The notes beneath the pieces are model-generated. The model saw nothing but the letters and a program-made list of their open reading frames with translations. It did no database searches and was not told the origin of the DNA. From Ectocarpus siliculosus (lineage: Eukaryota > Sar > Phaeophyceae > Ectocarpales > Ectocarpaceae), in contig FN649734.1 of the NCBI GenBank assembly GCA_000310025.1, positions 527,498 through 591,497 on the forward strand: DNA of 64,000 bases, given 5' to 3'. Below, in pieces: positions 1 through 12,360 of the stretch. Position 1 is the stretch's first letter. The number at the start of each line of letters is the position of its first letter. A program made the translations under genes and the position numbers.

Positions 1-427
1 ACAAGAGCGTAAGTGCAGCCGGGCAATTAAATAAAACCATACACATGGACGGGATTCGCCCTTAACAGCAGTGGTCGAGAGGACCACAATAGCACACCAC
101 CCTGGGCAACCGTTTCTCGATCACTTAAGCGTCGACAGACACACGGGATGGAGACCACGCAGATTTGTTTTTTGCAAAGAAGCGCCGGCGATATTTTCCC
201 TGGCACCGATCGGCGCGCTACTGAGAAAAGTTCTCCCAAGCAAACGCCTCGATACCAAATCAGCAGAAAAACCAAGTCGCTAAGAAAACAAACGCTCACA
301 AACAGAACGGTAGCAGATTGGTCTACACGATAGTAACGTCAACAGGAAGCTCTATTCGTTGTAGCGCCACCAACGACAAGTCGATCAACACCACCAGAAG
401 TGACAAAAACTCTCTACCACCCGCCTG
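1..427. other. No gene recognised at left edge
   Basis: Short open frames exist on both strands but none has splice or family support. This may be the 3' flank of the minus-strand gene that ends at 428. Confidence 0.4.
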
Positions 428-1026
428 TCAAAGACCTCTCCTTGAAGTGCTACCACCCCTCCTCTGCCGTTGTTGTGCCAGCACAAGGCTCCCCAGCACG
501 AGTAGACCCCCCGTGGCGTGGTACGGCCGCAGTGCCGCCAGCGTGAAGTGGTACCGGAGGGTGGTCTGCCCAGACCTTACCGCCGCTGACTGGAGGGTAG
601 AGCAGGCCTGGCATTGCGGGTAGAAGCGCTGGGACACGGTCTGCCGCAGCGCCCTCCGCCAGAGCTTGGCGTTCGCCTGGGTGTATTTGTGTGCACAGAA
701 CGGGCCCGGAGATGAAACAACGTCAAAGTTTGGTTTCATTTATCATCATATCCGCAACAGCAATCCATGGTATATACCACGAAAGATTGCGACCACAAGG
801 ACATGAATGAGAACAACAACCAACAACCGCAGCAACAGCAGCGGCAGCCGCAATATCATCGCTCACCAGTTTGACCGTCTTGAGCGGGGGCATGTGGTCC
901 GCGATGAAGGTGGCCGGAGCCCTCGTCCCGCAGGTGTGGCACCCGAAGTTCTTCCCAAGAGTCGCCAGGGCTTGCCTCTTGCCGTCGGAGGCGTACTCCA
1001 GAGTCGCGGGCAGGGACGCCGACAGC
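428..1026 (-). CDS. 3' exons of a CxxC-DHxP-CxxC (HNH/zinc-ribbon-like) protein
   Basis: Two exons agree in phase: 867-1026 (acceptor CAG before 1026, donor gtgagc after 867) and 428-676 (phase 0 start, stop at 428-430). The first gives a segment with CHTCGT, then TFIADHMPP; the second gives QRFYPQCQACS. The order CxxC, DHxP, CxxC is the layout of HNH/treble-clef zinc modules, so a metal-binding or nucleic-acid role is possible, but I do not recognise the gene. After the second CxxC the frame continues through a hydrophobic stretch (TGGLLVLGSLVLAQ), possibly one membrane segment, and a short basic end. A good donor-like gtaagg follows residue SAA at 580, so an alternative intron there would remove the hydrophobic tail. 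Upstream exons (above 1026) were not found, so the product is partial. Confidence 0.5.
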
Positions 1027-1041
1027 CTGCAAGGAAGCGCA

Positions 1042-1128
1042 TAGAGAGAGAGGGGGGGGAGAGAGAGAGAGAGAGGGAGAGAGAGAGAGGGAGAGAGAGA
1101 GAGGGAGAGAGAGAGAAAGAGAGAGGAG
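1042..1128. repeat. (GA)n microsatellite, reads as (CT)n on the minus strand
   Basis: An interrupted GA tract of about 85 bp, with a short G-run. On the minus strand it is a long CT tract lying about 15 bases upstream of the acceptor used at 1026, so it probably serves as the polypyrimidine tract of that intron. Long frames crossing it (Ser/Leu/Pro or Arg/Glu runs) are artefacts of the repeat. Confidence 0.85.
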
Positions 1129-1136
1129 CAGGACAT

Positions 1137-2520
1137 GTATGGTTGGGCAGGACGCGGATGGGTGTGTGTTGGTCACCTTCCTCGTATCTAGAACGGGAGG
1201 TGCTAGCTCGACGGCCAAGCCGCCTCTGTGGTGGTGGTGGCGACACGTTGCACGAGAGTGATGGCGGCATGATGGTTCAGTTCCCTCGGTTGCACAGAGG
1301 ACAAAGAGCTAGCCAAGACCACACCACCATGCCCGAGGGTGCAGCAGGCTAAGAAAGGTGAACTACAGCAGTATTGTGCTGAAGCAAACGAAAAACACGG
1401 CACGTGCATGGACGGAAGCCCCGTGACCCGAGATTGACAACACTCAGACTCGGACGACTTACGCGACGCCCAATACCACCACAAGAACACGCCGTTTTCG
1501 GACAAGGCCCAGTTCCCCAATGTACCAAGCACTGAGTGAGATCGAGAAGAGGCTGAAGCCGACATGCAATGGTATTTTTCGAACGGAAATTGATTTTTCG
1601 AACGGAAATTGTCCTGCTCATGCTGGGCTGCCTCCAATCCGAGGTCCGCTTTCCTTTGAAAGTGCGTGCGTGCGTGCGTGCGTGGTTGGATACGGCGAAC
1701 GAAGCGTTCTCGAAATCAAACGGCACAAGACTTTTGGTGCGCGAACACTTTGGCGGAGATCGGGGACAGGCCGTAGCCGAACAAAAAAATTTCGAAGATA
1801 TTTCACAAAGTATAAATAATCACCTGCTGAAAGCTCCGGGCATGTGAAGAGCGCTAGGGGCCACCGAGCTAAACCTCCCGCCCAGCGCCCGAAACAGAAC
1901 CAGCCCGAATGAGCTGGCACCTATCTCGCCGCTATTTGCTGGTTGTTCCGCCGCCTCAAGCACTGGATGTCGTGATAACAACGACGAGAGCAAGTAAATC
2001 GGAGGCAAGAGCGAAAAAAAAAGAAAAATACAGGGCGTTGGGCTGGATGACAAGCATACGACCAACAAGAATGGAAATAGGTCGGCCGGGGTGGTATACA
2101 ACAACCAATCTTGTAGAAGTACATTCCTTCTGGACTCGTGCGCCAAAAAAAAACAGGGAAACGAGAATGCCTGGATGCTCGAGTCAGTCGGCTGATGAGC
2201 GGCAGTCCTCAAACCGAAACCGAAACGAGCCGGTACTCATCGCGCCGCGTGCTAAACTAGAACCTCTATGGTTTAGCCTCGGAGCCTTGCTCGGTCGATC
2301 CGTTTGTTTCTTCAGACACTAATAGTGACAAACAAAAAACCCCGGCCCACTACAGTAGCGGGGAAAACGGCCGAAATGATAGTGGGGACTCACTAGATCG
2401 CCATGGGTCGGAGATCCGTTGACTGTCCTTACTGGAGGCTGCCTCCAGCCCAGAGGAAATCCCTTCGGCGACTCTAACCGAGGCCACAGACGCCGCTGCC
2501 ACCGTTGCAAACCCTGTCGG
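1137..2520. other. No firm gene; possible Ala-rich minus-strand exon near the gap
   Basis: No convincing coding exon was found in most of this stretch. Between about 2432 and 2518 the minus strand reads an Ala/Ser-rich peptide (ATVAAASVASVRVAEG) that could be an exon with a gtaagg donor near 2432, but the sequence gap cuts off its upstream side and the call cannot be tested here. Confidence 0.25.
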
Positions 2521-2521
2521 A

Positions 2522-2674
2522 GGGGGGGGGGGGGGGGGGGGGGGGGNNNNNNNNNNNNNNNNNNNNNNNNNNNNNNNNNNNNNNNNNNNNNNNNNNNNNN
2601 NNNNNNNNNNNNNNNNNNNNNNNNNNNNNNNNNNNNNNNNNNNNNNGGGGGGGGGGGGGGGGGGGGGGGGGGGG
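2522..2674. other. Assembly gap of 100 N inside a G homopolymer
   Basis: A run of 25 G (2522-2546), exactly 100 N (2547-2646), then 28 G (2647-2674). A round 100 N is the usual placeholder for unknown length. The G-run probably stopped sequencing or assembly. Poly-Gly or poly-Pro frames across it are meaningless. Confidence 0.95.
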
Positions 2675-5600
2675 CGATGGCATATGAACTGGCCACGAAA
2701 ATATCCCTCGTGGGGGACCCCTTCGTACCCCTCATAGCGAGACCTGTGGAGATTGGGGTGGGGGGAGCAGCACATATGTCGTTGCCCTTGACGTGCTGAC
2801 GCTCTCTGTCAACTTCGAAAAAAACTATTGAGACCTCGAAGGCACACTGCCACCACCACCACGCCGAGAGGCATAAACAAACCCGTCTTCGTTACTTGGC
2901 CAATCGATCGCAATCGTGCTCTTGTATCGAACCACCATCTCAAGACCCACCAAGAGCTGTCGGTAATCCCAGCGGTGAACTGCAGGACACCCGCAGCGCA
3001 AACCCCTGCAGGGCTTGAGATAGAGCCAGCACCGCAACGAACGCTCCGCCGCCGCCCACGGCCTGTTCAGAAGGAGTAAATAAAGTCCAAGGTTACAGAA
3101 GTAGGAGTGGTCTGTCAAAAGAAGTAGTGGAGATGTAGCAAATCACCTAACTTCACCGTCGGTCCCCTCGACTTCGCGAAGGGGCGGGGAGGACCGTACC
3201 ATACGGAGTTTGATCGTACCGGACATATGTTTCTAGTTTTATCTTCGCGGCACCGTCAAAGCGCAACACTTTCCGTGAGGTAAAAAAACAATTGTTTTCG
3301 ATATAAAAAACCAATTGCTTTGGATAGAGAAAGAAAGGGCAACAGGGTTTCCTGAGGAAAAACAAATGTATGTGTTGGGTAGGTGAAAGAAAGGGCAACA
3401 GTTTTCCTGAGATAAAAAAAACAATTACTCTGGAATTGTGCAATGACCACACTAACCGTGAGGAACAACAGCTTGTTTTGGAAAATTGCCGTTTCTTGTG
3501 CACGAGGGCAACCCCTCTTGCAGCGTAGGAGGGGCAAGGGAGAAAGCCCAACATCGAGGGGAGGGACGCCGGCACATAGAGGGCCTGGCGCAGTTCAACA
3601 AGTCGGCTTGGGCCAAGCCATCGGTGTTGCCAGTCCCCGCAGGGCTTTGGACAGCATCATCATACTCGGAGGGTGGGGCGTGATTTCCGGTCCTCCCAAG
3701 ACCCGAACATATCGTCCTGTTGAAAACAGCATTTTTTAGACGCTGCTTGACAAACTTGGAGAGGGCACTGAGGAGAAAGGACGAGGCCGAAGTCGACACG
3801 CTTCCAGATCGCTTCATCATCGTCCTTGTCTGTCCCTCAAAAGCTAAAAAGCGTGTTCGCAAAACGACAAACTTGACAAACCACCCATTAATCTGGACGC
3901 TCACGCCGTTGAGTTATACTACATAGCTCAATCCTATAGTTACATGCCTCGTTGTTCGATTTCTTCTGATTGGTTTGGGGACTGCGTGCGGAAAAAAAAA
4001 ACAGAAGGAGAATTGAACGGAATATTTCCGTGGTGCGAAGAGGAAGCCTTTTCTAACCTGGTGTGGTACAAAAAAAAAAAAATGGTGCGCGGGTGAGTGT
4101 TCCCATGAATCGAACACAACGGAATTTGCTCGTTATTCCTGAAAAACTGAGAGCAAAAAAATCTCACAATCATTTCGGCGAATACTCTCCATGGCAACAA
4201 AACACGAGGCGTTTGTTCCAACAAACCCTCCGAAGGGTGTCGTCGTCGTCGTCGTTGTCGTTGTTTTTTTTTTTTTCACACTCCGAAATAATGTCGTTGC
4301 TGTTGTTACTTTGTTTCCACATTCTAAACCGGGTCCGTTCCTGCTCAGTACTTTCCAACGCCCGCACGCCGCTCCAACAGATTAAATAAAAAAATGCCGA
4401 CAAGCAGCGCTTGCAGGGGACAACAATCTCTCCTGCCAAAAAGTCAAACCAGGCGCCTCGCCTGCGTAATGCCACTGGCCAGAACGGAGGACGTGCCCTT
4501 AGCCCCACGCCTTCCTCCTCCGGTAGATCTCCTGCCTTTCCACTCTATGCCGGCCCTCTTGAGACGTCTCCGGACCGAGTTTAGCTCCTGCATAAAAAAG
4601 AAGTGGCATCGAAGCGGTAGCAGCCCCCCCCGAGAGTGACGGCACCGACAAAGAGATAGAAAGATGTGCAAGGAGCGCGGGAGTTTGTTGAGCGTGCGAG
4701 GAAAACGTCGCTCGACGCGCCATGTACTTCATCATCTATTTCTCGAAACATGACTTGTCTGATCGGCCGTTTGGTCGAATCCTCCCCTTGCAAGCAGACG
4801 TGTGCCGTAAATACCCTGTGAACCATCCCCGGGGTAGAAACGATGATTTAACGAAACACGATCACGTCAGAGACCTAGAGATGGTTAACAGACAAACACG
4901 GGGGGCATCTTCTGCTGCGGCTACAAGAGCAGAAGGTGTGGTAAGTACCAACTTATTACATGTTTCTTACGTAGGGTTGTAAAGGGCGAAGGCCTCTTGC
5001 CCAGTCTGCCGCAGCCATCACCTTACCGTTCCCACCGTGTGTCTACTGTAGTCGGCAGTCCGTACGACAATATGGTCTTGTCTCACCTCTCACTCATTGC
5101 CTTGGTGGGTCTGTTGACCAAGGAGGAGAAGGTATGAAAGGCGAAGATAGGTAAGAACACAGGTGGCCACACAACCTTTGAATCCGTAGCACCTGTCGGA
5201 GGCTACAGAGTAGTAGATCGTTTTTTTTTTTTGGGGGGGGGCACACTTTGGCCCCATTCGTCTTCGCCTGCTCGCCAAGAAGGACATGGTTACATGGCTG
5301 TCTCCACCTCCGAGATCGTCGACACCGGGGTTGCCGGGGTACGGGGGGAGCATAGCAAGTCTACAGCAAGCAGTGCGGGTGCTTTGGACAGGGGAGGAGT
5401 AAGAGGGTAATGGCAAGGGAGATTCGAGGGCTGATCGCAGGACGATACCGCAGGCTCAACAGCGAAGTTGCGCCGCGTCTACCTGCGCTCGGGGTGGAAA
5501 GCGTAAGTAGGGCCAGGCGCGAACGAAGCACCTCGCCCACCGATGACAGGAGGCACCGGGCAACCTGAGAGCTTGGGTCAGAAGGTCTCGCTTGTCTCTC

Positions 5601-5738
5601 CGGAGGGATGTGTTGAAAATATCCTTTTCATACCCTGATTTACCGCGCTCCTGCCAAAGGTGTTGTCTATAACCCTTAACAAATAGCCCCTTGATTTTCT
5701 AGTGGCCATTTGATAGGGCTCTTAGGAAAGAGGAGGCG
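2675..5738. other. About 3 kb without a recognisable gene
   Basis: I see T-rich and A-rich patches (3270-3430, 3990-4090), a (GTC)n/(T)n patch at 4230-4276 and a T10-G8 run at 5221-5239, but no exon with family resemblance or consistent splicing. The motif gaaagggcaacag followed by tttcctgag is repeated at about 3330-3420, a small local duplication. Confidence 0.4.
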
Positions 5739-6140
5739 CAAGCGGGGGGAGAGCGGGGGGAGAGCGGGGGGGCTGGTGTGCACTTGCACCCAGGACTGGA
5801 ACCGTCCGAACCATCACTCAGCAGGCGTCTCTCCGTCTTCGTAGAAAACATACATCCAATCAAAGAAGACCATCCTTTCGAGATATGTAAAAGTAACACC
5901 ACAGCAGTCGAAGGGTGTTGAGTGAACGGCTCTTTCCTACAAGCGGGGGGAGAGCGGGGGGAGAGCGGGGGGGCTGGTGTGCACTTGCACCCAGGACTGG
6001 AACCGTCCGAACCATCACTCAGCAGGCGTCTCTCCGTCTTCGTAGAAAACATACATCCAATCAAAGAAGACCATCCTTTCGAGATATGTAAAAGTAACAC
6101 CACAGCAGTCGAAGGGTGTTGAGTGAACGGCTCTTTCCTA
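5739..6140. repeat. Perfect two-copy tandem duplication, 201-bp unit
   Basis: Unit 1 is 5739-5939 and unit 2 is 5940-6140; I see no difference between them. Each unit begins with a G-rich stretch (gggggagagc repeated) and ends with tgaacggctctttcct. The period is a multiple of three, so a minus-strand frame repeats a 67-residue block, but no other evidence makes that frame a gene. Identity implies a recent duplication or an assembly duplication. Confidence 0.9.
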
Positions 6141-9100
6141 CACTGCGAAAATTCGCATGCACGTCGAATTTTCTGTGCGCCCCGAAGCCTGTACTTCTGT
6201 TATTCCATTATTTCCTGGCGGAGATTGTTGATGGGATTGGGATAACTCTAGTAAGAAAAGGCGGTACATGTACGCACTACATACGCACTTTACTTGAAAT
6301 GGAAGTTTTCGCAAGAGGAATATGTAGCAAGGCGTGCAAAACGTGTGCAAACGCTTCGTGACTTTCGTTTCGACAGTCCCGTCTCGCGGGAGCGCTCGTG
6401 CTGTAATTCCTTCAGTAAAATGTGGACAGCAGCAGGGTGGTCGAAAATGGAGCATGGGGGTGTAAACGCCAGATAGACCGAAGAGCGAAACAATTGCAGT
6501 GGACCCCGATGCACAGCAAAAAGGCAGTGCGTCTGTGCGTCAAAGAGCGGCGTATTACTGCTGTGTGCTGTATATGTACAGCAGTAGTTGATGGTAATAG
6601 AGGCTCTCGACAAACTCTGCCGTCGCCTCGTGAATACATGTTGTAGGCTGTATAGACGCAGCAACGGAAGGTCTGTGCTAGGGGTTACACCGGGAGAGAT
6701 TATCATGGATGGAGCATCGCCTACATTGCATAATTGAACACCAGCGTCCCTACAATTAGCACAACGGGCGTTTGAAAATCGGCTGTGTGGAGCAACGTCG
6801 CCTACAGCAGTACGTTCAAAGTTGGAACCCACCTCGGACATGTCGTCTAGAAAACCCATGCCTGCTGCTCTAGCAGGTCGAACTTCCGCCCCCCCCCCCG
6901 AACCTGCGCTGCAAGTAATGCTGCTGCCTACGACGGTTGCACACTTGGTGCTGCAGGCTGTCAGACGGGAGACTAGGTGGGGGTCCGCGCAGATGGTACT
7001 GAACCAGAAGCGCCACCTTTAAAACCTGAACGCCTGAACCACTCTTCCCGCTTCCCCATGCCCCATGCCCCATGCCTGCTGAAAATTCGAAATTGCGCGT
7101 CGCGTTGTTGCTTCAAGTACCAACCACTGGACGTTGTGGTACGCCGTACGTCATACCCTCTGGTACGCAATGCATACATGCATGCGCCGGACCGCCTTCG
7201 CGAGATCACTGCTACGCCACAATCGTGAAATTGCGCTTCGCGCGCGTAGTTGCACTTCAAGTACAAAGTACGTCCGTAACCCTGCTGTGGTACGCCACAC
7301 AAGCCACATTCCCTCCCACCTCCCACACCGGCTACCACAACCAACACCACCAACACCGGCAAGGCTTCTTTCTCCCTGCGCATCCTGTTCGTCGGCATCG
7401 TTTGGAAGTGTGAGTGATGGTGATCCGTCCTTGCTGTGAGTTCCTTTCGGAATGTTCGAAAATTTCGGTCCCTCGGGAACGTTCACGGTTCATTCCTCGG
7501 GTGGGCGGGCGGCGATGTGTGACGCTAATTCCATCCCCCCTTCTTCCCTTCCGCTTCCACTTCCCTCACTCCCAACAAAAGCCTCCTGTTGAACAGCATA
7601 ACAGCATTCGTCAGCTCGGTCTGACTGCGATTTTCTCTGGCCTCGGTCATCACACGGTTGTCTCCGAGAGATTGACTGCACACCACGCCTCGACGATCTC
7701 TTTTTCTTGGCTTGTTGGCTTGTCGCGCGATTAAAACCGCAGAGAGCTCGCACGGCAACGAAGAAGACGGCGTCATGAGTTCGGGCCTGATTCCACGAAG
7801 GATGGCTGCCATCGCAAGGTGTGAAGGGGGTTAAGAGACTGGACTGCGTACTGCTTTGCATGTACAAGCTGTAGTCTCTGTTGGAGCAGAGGACAGTAGA
7901 GATAGTAGTCGTAGATATAACAACGACTGCTGTTGTGCGTCCTGATGATCCTGTAGCTGGGGGTTGGTTGTTGGTGTAGACTATATGGTACACATCCCTT
8001 GTTCCTTTGAGGGCCTCAATCATAGCGGATTTTTTCAAGTTTTCGATGTATCCGTTCCACGGCAACTGACGTACTGCGGTGGGGTCAGTAGCCCTAGGGA
8101 AGAGCTACATATGGACGTACGCATATGCATACGCAGCAAGACTTGTGATCACACATGGTGGGTAGCCATTTCCTCCCGTACTATGTACCTTCACGACGAC
8201 GAATTCTCTGGCTGAATTATTATTTGTCGTTCTACTGTTGCCGCGGCCTATGTACAACAGTGCCTCTCCTATTCCAATACCCCGCAAGAGTGCGGGAAAT
8301 CAACCGTGGTAATTAGTGAAGGGTGAAGACTCATTGCCGCCGGCTGGTTGACAGGAACCATCTGCCGGCCTTCAGTCCGCCGATTAGGCTCCTGCACGCA
8401 CGCCTAAGACGACCTGCGACGTTATCTACTTTCTCCCAGAAGAACTCTGCGGGAATGTGTATGCATATCTTGTTGTTGTTGTCTTCACATTACACTCGTG
8501 TCAGTTGCTAATCCCAAAATCTAGCAAAGACGCGGTCCGTGGTCACAAGAATGCTAGAGCCATCAGAAGATCTAAAGAACACGCAAACTAGCAAGAAAAG
8601 GGCACACAAGCCCGAAGAGGTACACCTATACGTCCCTGCAGCACGTTTGCGTGCCCAAAACTGAACTACCCGTCCACACGCTACATTCGACTACAGCAGC
8701 ATCATCCCCCCTGTCCCACAGTTTACCAAAATGAATGTTTACTTTGTCGACTACAGCGTACAGCTGTCTGGAGTGCTGCCAGTACAATAACACCATGGTA
8801 GGCATGGCACAAGTTCGGGGCGCGCATCTGCTGTCTGAAGTGCTGTCAGAATGCGTCCGTGGACATACAGTGAAAAATAACACCCAACCAAAGCCATAAT
8901 TGCAAAATTGACAATCACCGAATCTACCCCCGGATCATCTATCTGTGTTGGACACAGCAGTTAGAATAATCGACGCTGACTAGGAAATCGTTCCACATGG
9001 ACATTTTTACATGCGTGTTGTCACGGAGTTCAAGCGTTGGGTGGTTGCTTCTTCAAGTGCAGTCAGCTATGCATAGTGTAACAACCATTTGTTTTCGTGT

Positions 9101-9780
9101 TGTCTTCCAATCCTCGGGTTTATGACTTGCACCACACTCACCGGTGGCGAGTTTTTTTTGTTTTTTCGAGGGCGAAACGAGAGAGGGCACCAACGGGCAC
9201 AAGGGTTGCTACAGGAGTATCACATGTAGAACTTTCCAGCGCACCTGAAATCGAAAGTCCCGCCGTATGTATATGCACGGCATGCGCTCCGCTCGGAAGA
9301 CATCCCGCCGAACAACAGCAGTCTTCACAATTTGATGTAGACGTCACAACTCGAAGATGGAGCGTACTGCTCCTTCCACCACCCCGACCGTCAGTAAAGT
9401 AGCTTATTTGCAGGTCTGGTGCTTTCAACCATGCTGGACAGGCGATGACTTTGGCGGCAGCGATTATCACTTCATTTGGAGGACCTCGAAAAATGCGTGT
9501 GATCATGCGTGAAATTCTGTCAACCTATAAAGTTAACGTTGCATGATGCCTTTCAAAATCCCCAACCCCTGAATATTCCTCCGATGAGGGACCGAAGTCT
9601 GAATCAACGAGCGAGAAGCTGCATAAATCCGTTTTTGAAAGAGCTTCGCCTGCCTATTCCAGGGAAATCCTTCAGGTTAGCAGCTAAGCTAGCACATAAA
9701 CATACATGCTGACCTCGGAAACGATCTCGGAATAAACCGTTTTCAAGAATACAAACGCGTGACTGCCCGGCGCCCTTTCG
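6141..9780. other. About 3.6 kb without a recognisable gene
   Basis: Several AT-mixed stretches and diverged local duplications (for example gaaattgcg followed by cttcaagtac at about 7087-7120 and 7224-7265) but no supported exon. At 8469-8493 the sequence ttgttgttgttgtcttcac resembles the 3' end of the LINE at 54-62 kb in minus orientation, a likely tiny retroposed remnant. Confidence 0.35.
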
Positions 9781-9800
9781 TGAACATCATTTTCGAGCAG

Positions 9801-12360
9801 TTCGCGATCTGCGTTCAGCGCAGCCGCAGCTCACCGGAGCCTTTGCTCGCATCATGAGCAGAGCCAACATCATCCGGGCTCTCACGGCCTGGCGCACCGC
9901 GCGTCCGTCGTATCAAGCCCCAACGAGCAGCGGCTGCAGAGCCCTGACCAGCTCCACAACCAACAGCACAAGGAGCACGGCCAGCACGACCACCCTCACC
10001 GTTCGCACCACCAGCAACAGGCCAGGCGCCCCTCAATGAGCCAGGCGCAACCGCAGGCGGGCGTGGCTGACTCGTCCAGCGGTGGATGCGCTGACGACGT
10101 TCCTCAGTACTCCGTGTTGGCCTCCCAGCAGGTGAAAAACTAGAAAAACGGTGTTCGTTGTGCTTGGTGATTGCTGTTTTTGGTGTGGTTGTGGTTGTGT
10201 TTGTTGTTGTTGTTGGTGTCGTCGTTACTGTTGTTATTGTTTGATAACGTTGATGACAATCCTTTCAGTTTCGTGTTTGATACAAACAAGCAGCGAAACG
10301 AGATTTTTATACTCGCTGCTCGCAAGCTGCGAGCCCGTCGCTAAGAGAGGGCAACGAGCGCATGCCCCCGTTGGATCGACTCTGGGATCGCATGCAAGTA
10401 TGCACAGGTTGTGGTCGTCATTAGACGACATCGCTGGGGTCTGTGAACCGAATCACATTAGGCGGCGCCTTTTTGGTTGATTCATTTTGTCGTAGGAAAA
10501 CGCCTCGGCCATGGCGACAAACTTTGCGTCGTTTCGGTGTGGAACCTTGAATCTTGGGTACATAGAAACGAAATCCTGCCCCCACGTACAACAAAGACGA
10601 CACCCCCAATAGCCATAGCGACAAGAACAACAATAACAATTACATAACAACAGGAACAGCACCGGCAACACCCACACCACCACCACCACTCATCATGCAA
10701 TGCATCAAATTCTGCGCATTTTCCGACCACGAGTGGCTTTTCTTTGGTCAAGGTTTTCCACGAGGCGACGGAAGGTCAGCGTGAAGAGTGGGCCCTGGCC
10801 CAGCCTTCGCCGGAGGTCCGGCTTCGAATGTCGGTTGAAAGGTGAGAGCCGGTTCCCCACACTGCCTAATGCGCCACTTGTTAACGATGACTCTATTTTT
10901 TCTCTATTGAGCGCACGCCCGGCTTTGAAGTCCTTTGGAACCGGGCCTGTTTCGAGTAACAGCTCCCACTTCACGGAGGTCTGTTGTCCAACCCATGCAG
11001 AAAATGTTTAAACCCGAAGGCTGTGCTACCCTGTTATCCTGTGTACCTCAGGCAGCTTCAAGTTTTATTGTTTCGCATGCTTGCCAAGCGGTTGATCTCG
11101 TGCCTCGTCATCCCGTCGGCTGCTTGCGGCACCGGAGAGGTTGCATGAATGTAGTGCTACGGACGCAGGCAGCGGTTTGTTTCCGCCCGTTTCAATTATT
11201 CAACAATCATGACCTCACAACAAGCAGGTTCGGGAATCGCTACTTTGTGGATGAGCTGCCCTGCCGCACTCGCAAGTCGATCGCTACGGCCGCCGCCGCA
11301 GGCAAGGAGTACATCACGGCCAGAGACATCACGTGAGTTTCAATTGGGGCAACACAAATGAGTCATATATTTTGGACGTGGTAGCTGGGCTGTGTATGGG
11401 ATGTATTGAGTTAACTCAATGTCGGATGTGAAATAGACGTTAGGTATCAATGATCACACAACAGAGTGCATTAACGTCAGAAAGGCGGCAGATAAACGAC
11501 AAATCAATACCGCGAGGGAGGACTTCTGGACCCCCCCCCCCCCCTTCGTCCACGCACGCTGCATTCCCAGTTGCTGTGTGCGGGGTTGGCTCTCGTGTAC
11601 GAGTAACCGCCCTCGCTCCTTTTCGGCGAAACTCGGCGCTTTCTTGCGTTCTCGAGACACCGTGTCTCCCGATTCTGGCCAAACCTACCCCTACGCCCGC
11701 ATGTCCTCTCTTCCCGCCTCCGAACTTGACCCCTACCATAGCCCTAGGCCCTCAACACCCCAAAGTCATGTTGGGGTTGGGGTTTGGACTTGAATGCACA
11801 CGGCCTACAGTAGTGTACATTCGACACCCATCCCGATAAAGTTCACAACCCATGTGAAGGAAACCGTACAACACGTCGAGGTCCCCGTCTGCTCCATTGC
11901 CGTACCATGTCTACGTTATCGTTGGTTCTGTGTGATCGCACTACTGTAGATAGAACCTGTTGGTCCTCCGAGATCTTTGCCAACGCGGTTGCGCACAGGG
12001 AGGCGTGTTCACAAGCCACGAAGCATGACCCGAGATCGTTGAGCCTTTGATGATGGTATCATCGTGACAAATGTCAGTCATCCCTTCGGAACGCTTCCGT
12101 TTTTTCGAACATGTCCTTACCCCCGCAGCCGTGTCCTGGACACCATTTCCGATGGAGAGCACGTTCTTACCGACGGCGAAGCGGAAGCTATCTGCGCCGC
12201 ATGGAGCGATCACCATCCTCACCATAAGCAGCATCATGGTCAGCAGCAGCAGCAGCCAGCCTTCGGTGTTGGTGCTCCTGCCGCTGGTATCGGCGCTGGA
12301 GCGGGGGCATCGATATCCCCGGAGGTATTTCTGGAGTTGTTGGGGCATGGCAACAAGTAG
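9801..12360 (+). CDS. 3' part of a His/Gln-rich protein, unknown function
   Basis: Four exons join without phase conflict: about 9801-10131 (start uncertain, open from 9784), 10753-10841, 11228-11332 and 12129-12360, ending in TAG. Junction phases are 0, 2 and 2. The first exon is very rich in Gln and His; the middle exons give a compact, probably folded segment (FGNRYFVDELPCRTRK, KEYITARDIT, VLDTISDGEHVL); the end has a second His/Gln run, a Gly/Ala-rich stretch and the short helix SPEVFLELLG. I do not recognise the family. The conserved-looking centre flanked by low-complexity tails is typical of regulatory or scaffold proteins, but that is inference. Upstream exons with the start codon were not found. 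Acceptor AAG at 10752 is weaker than the others. Confidence 0.6.

Noticed and set aside
807-1352. 181-codon + strand frame through the GA tract
   Set aside because: Arg/Glu run is produced by the microsatellite, and the supported exons are on the other strand.
9854-10039. 61-codon frame with a presequence-like start (MSRANIIRALTAW)
   Set aside because: It ends in a stop inside the exon, whereas the His/Gln-rich frame runs into a donor that fits three later exons.
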